Below, piece by piece: positions 5,725 to 6,138 of a DNA stretch of 6,138 nt (its first letter is position 1; each line of letters opens with the position of its first letter). Under the pieces are notes generated by a model that did not search any database, was not told where the DNA came from, and saw only the letters and a list, made by a program, of their open reading frames with translations. The position numbers and the translations under genes were made by a program. This DNA comes from Deinococcus sp. (lineage in GTDB: Bacteria > Deinococcota > Deinococci > JACQHA01): positions 1 through 6,138 of the forward strand of contig JACQHA010000264.1 of NCBI GenBank assembly GCA_016199255.1, written 5' to 3'.

Positions 5725-5763
5725 AAATGCACGCGTGCTTTCGATTAATGTACGCGTGCATTT
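5725..5763. repeat. paired 16-bp repeat with a perfect 12-bp inverted repeat
   Basis: AATG[C/T]ACGCGTGC[T/A]TT occurs at 5726-5741 and again at 5747-5762. The copies are 21 bp apart with two mismatches. The first contains the perfect palindrome GCACGCGTGC (5729-5738). The outer arms AAATGCACGCGT (5725-5736) and ACGCGTGCATTT (5752-5763) are also exact inverted repeats around a 15-base loop. It is AT-rich at the edges, unlike its surroundings. Either a tandem operator for a dimeric regulator upstream of the 102-residue gene, or a hairpin terminator after the amidohydrolase, would fit. Confidence 0.7.
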
Positions 5764-5818
5764 TAGGCGGCTACATCTGCGGCGAGCACCACAGCAGTCA
5801 GCAGCACTTTGAGGACCC

Positions 5819-6138
5819 CTACTTGAAAATCCCCCTGGCGTTCTCCCCTAGCAGCTGGGCCTTCGCCTCGTCTGGCAGGTCGGCGGCGTAGATGCGCTCC
5901 AGCTCCATTTCGATGTTCATGTCGGGGAAGTTGCTGCCGAACACCAGCCGGTGCGCCCCAACATCGTTCACCAGCCCCTCAATCAAGTCGCGGCGATAGA
6001 CGCCAGAAGTCTCAAAGTAGACCTGTTCCGTCTCCTGCGCTAAGATCATGGCATCCCCAATGCTCAGACCGCTAATGTCCAACTGGGCGCAGTGGGTCAC
6101 TACCATCTTCACCTGGGGATAGGCCTGGGCCAGCTCCA
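5819..6138 (-). CDS. amidohydrolase-2 family protein, C-terminal part
   Basis: The frame is open at the window edge; 105 residues are visible up to a TAG at 5819. They match the end of the metal-dependent TIM-barrel hydrolases of the amidohydrolase-2 family. LAQAYPQVKMVVTHC is a beta strand with His15, at the usual place of a metal or substrate histidine. VYFETSG is the next strand. HRLVFGSNFPD is the strand carrying the usual metal-binding Asp, but here residue 69 is Asn. The end (LPDEAKAQLLGENARGIF) is the standard family C-terminal helix. The family covers hydrolases and decarboxylases, so the substrate cannot be named. The visible part is intact. It is followed by the paired repeat, which may end its transcript. 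Confidence 0.85.
   Translation of the reverse strand, partial: ELAQAYPQVKMVVTHCAQLDISGLSIGDAMILAQETEQVYFETSGVYRRDLIEGLVNDVGAHRLVFGSNFPDMNIEMELERIYAADLPDEAKAQLLGENARGIFK

Larger units (their letters stand above)
5549..5818. other. intergenic stretch between amidohydrolase and the small gene
   Basis: No coding frame is supported on either strand. Apart from the repeat at 5725-5763 and the ribosome binding site at 5554-5559, I see nothing definite. A promoter for the small gene would be expected here, but no strong -35/-10 pair is visible. Confidence 0.5.

Noticed and set aside
1..6138. CRISPR array, tRNA or rRNA
   Set aside because: I found no regularly spaced repeat series with more than two units, and no tRNA- or rRNA-like sequence on either strand.

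Overview
The window is about 60% GC and lies in an accessory, IS-rich part of a bacterial chromosome. Almost everything except one IS fragment reads on the minus strand. The organism cannot be named. The combination of a secreted Asp-box propeller joined to an SGNH-like domain with a multihaem cytochrome c is, from memory, reminiscent of Chloroflexota and related environmental lineages. That is weak inference only.

Layout. At 1-472 (+) is the right end of an ISL3-family insertion sequence: the C-terminus of its DDE transposase, then a terminal inverted repeat, then a probable 8-bp target duplication at 473-480. It sits 11 bp from the stop codon of a convergent gene. At 484-2151 (-) is a secreted pentahaem cytochrome c with an N-terminal carboxypeptidase-regulatory-like domain. 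Some 40 bp upstream of it, 2192-3723 (-) holds a secreted protein gene in two reading frames: signal peptide plus LamG-like domain (3228-3725), then Asp-box propeller plus SGNH-like domain (2192-3325). It looks frameshifted, partly deleted, and short at its C-terminus. At 3724-4940 (-) is a complete IS200/IS605-type element carrying only tnpB, with catalytic residues intact, bounded by two hairpins of the same design. At 4941-5239 I see no gene. It is probably the original 5' region of the secreted-protein gene. At 5240-5548 (-) is a small unrecognised Cys-containing protein with a good ribosome binding site. At 5549-5818 there is no gene but a striking double repeat at 5725-5763. At 5819-6138 (-) is the C-terminus of an amidohydrolase-2 family enzyme that runs off the window.

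Main result. Removing 3724-4940 and joining the flanks recreates a strong Shine-Dalgarno, TTTC and an ATG in frame with the secreted protein. The TnpB element therefore appears to have landed exactly in the start codon of that gene, leaving only a TTG start that overlaps the tnpB stop (TTGA). The likely operon was: start region at about 4950, then LamG/propeller/SGNH protein, then pentahaem cytochrome. It is now invaded at the 5' end by TnpB, flanked at the 3' end by ISL3, and broken in the middle. A putative TnpB guide RNA would carry the first codons of the interrupted gene as its guide.
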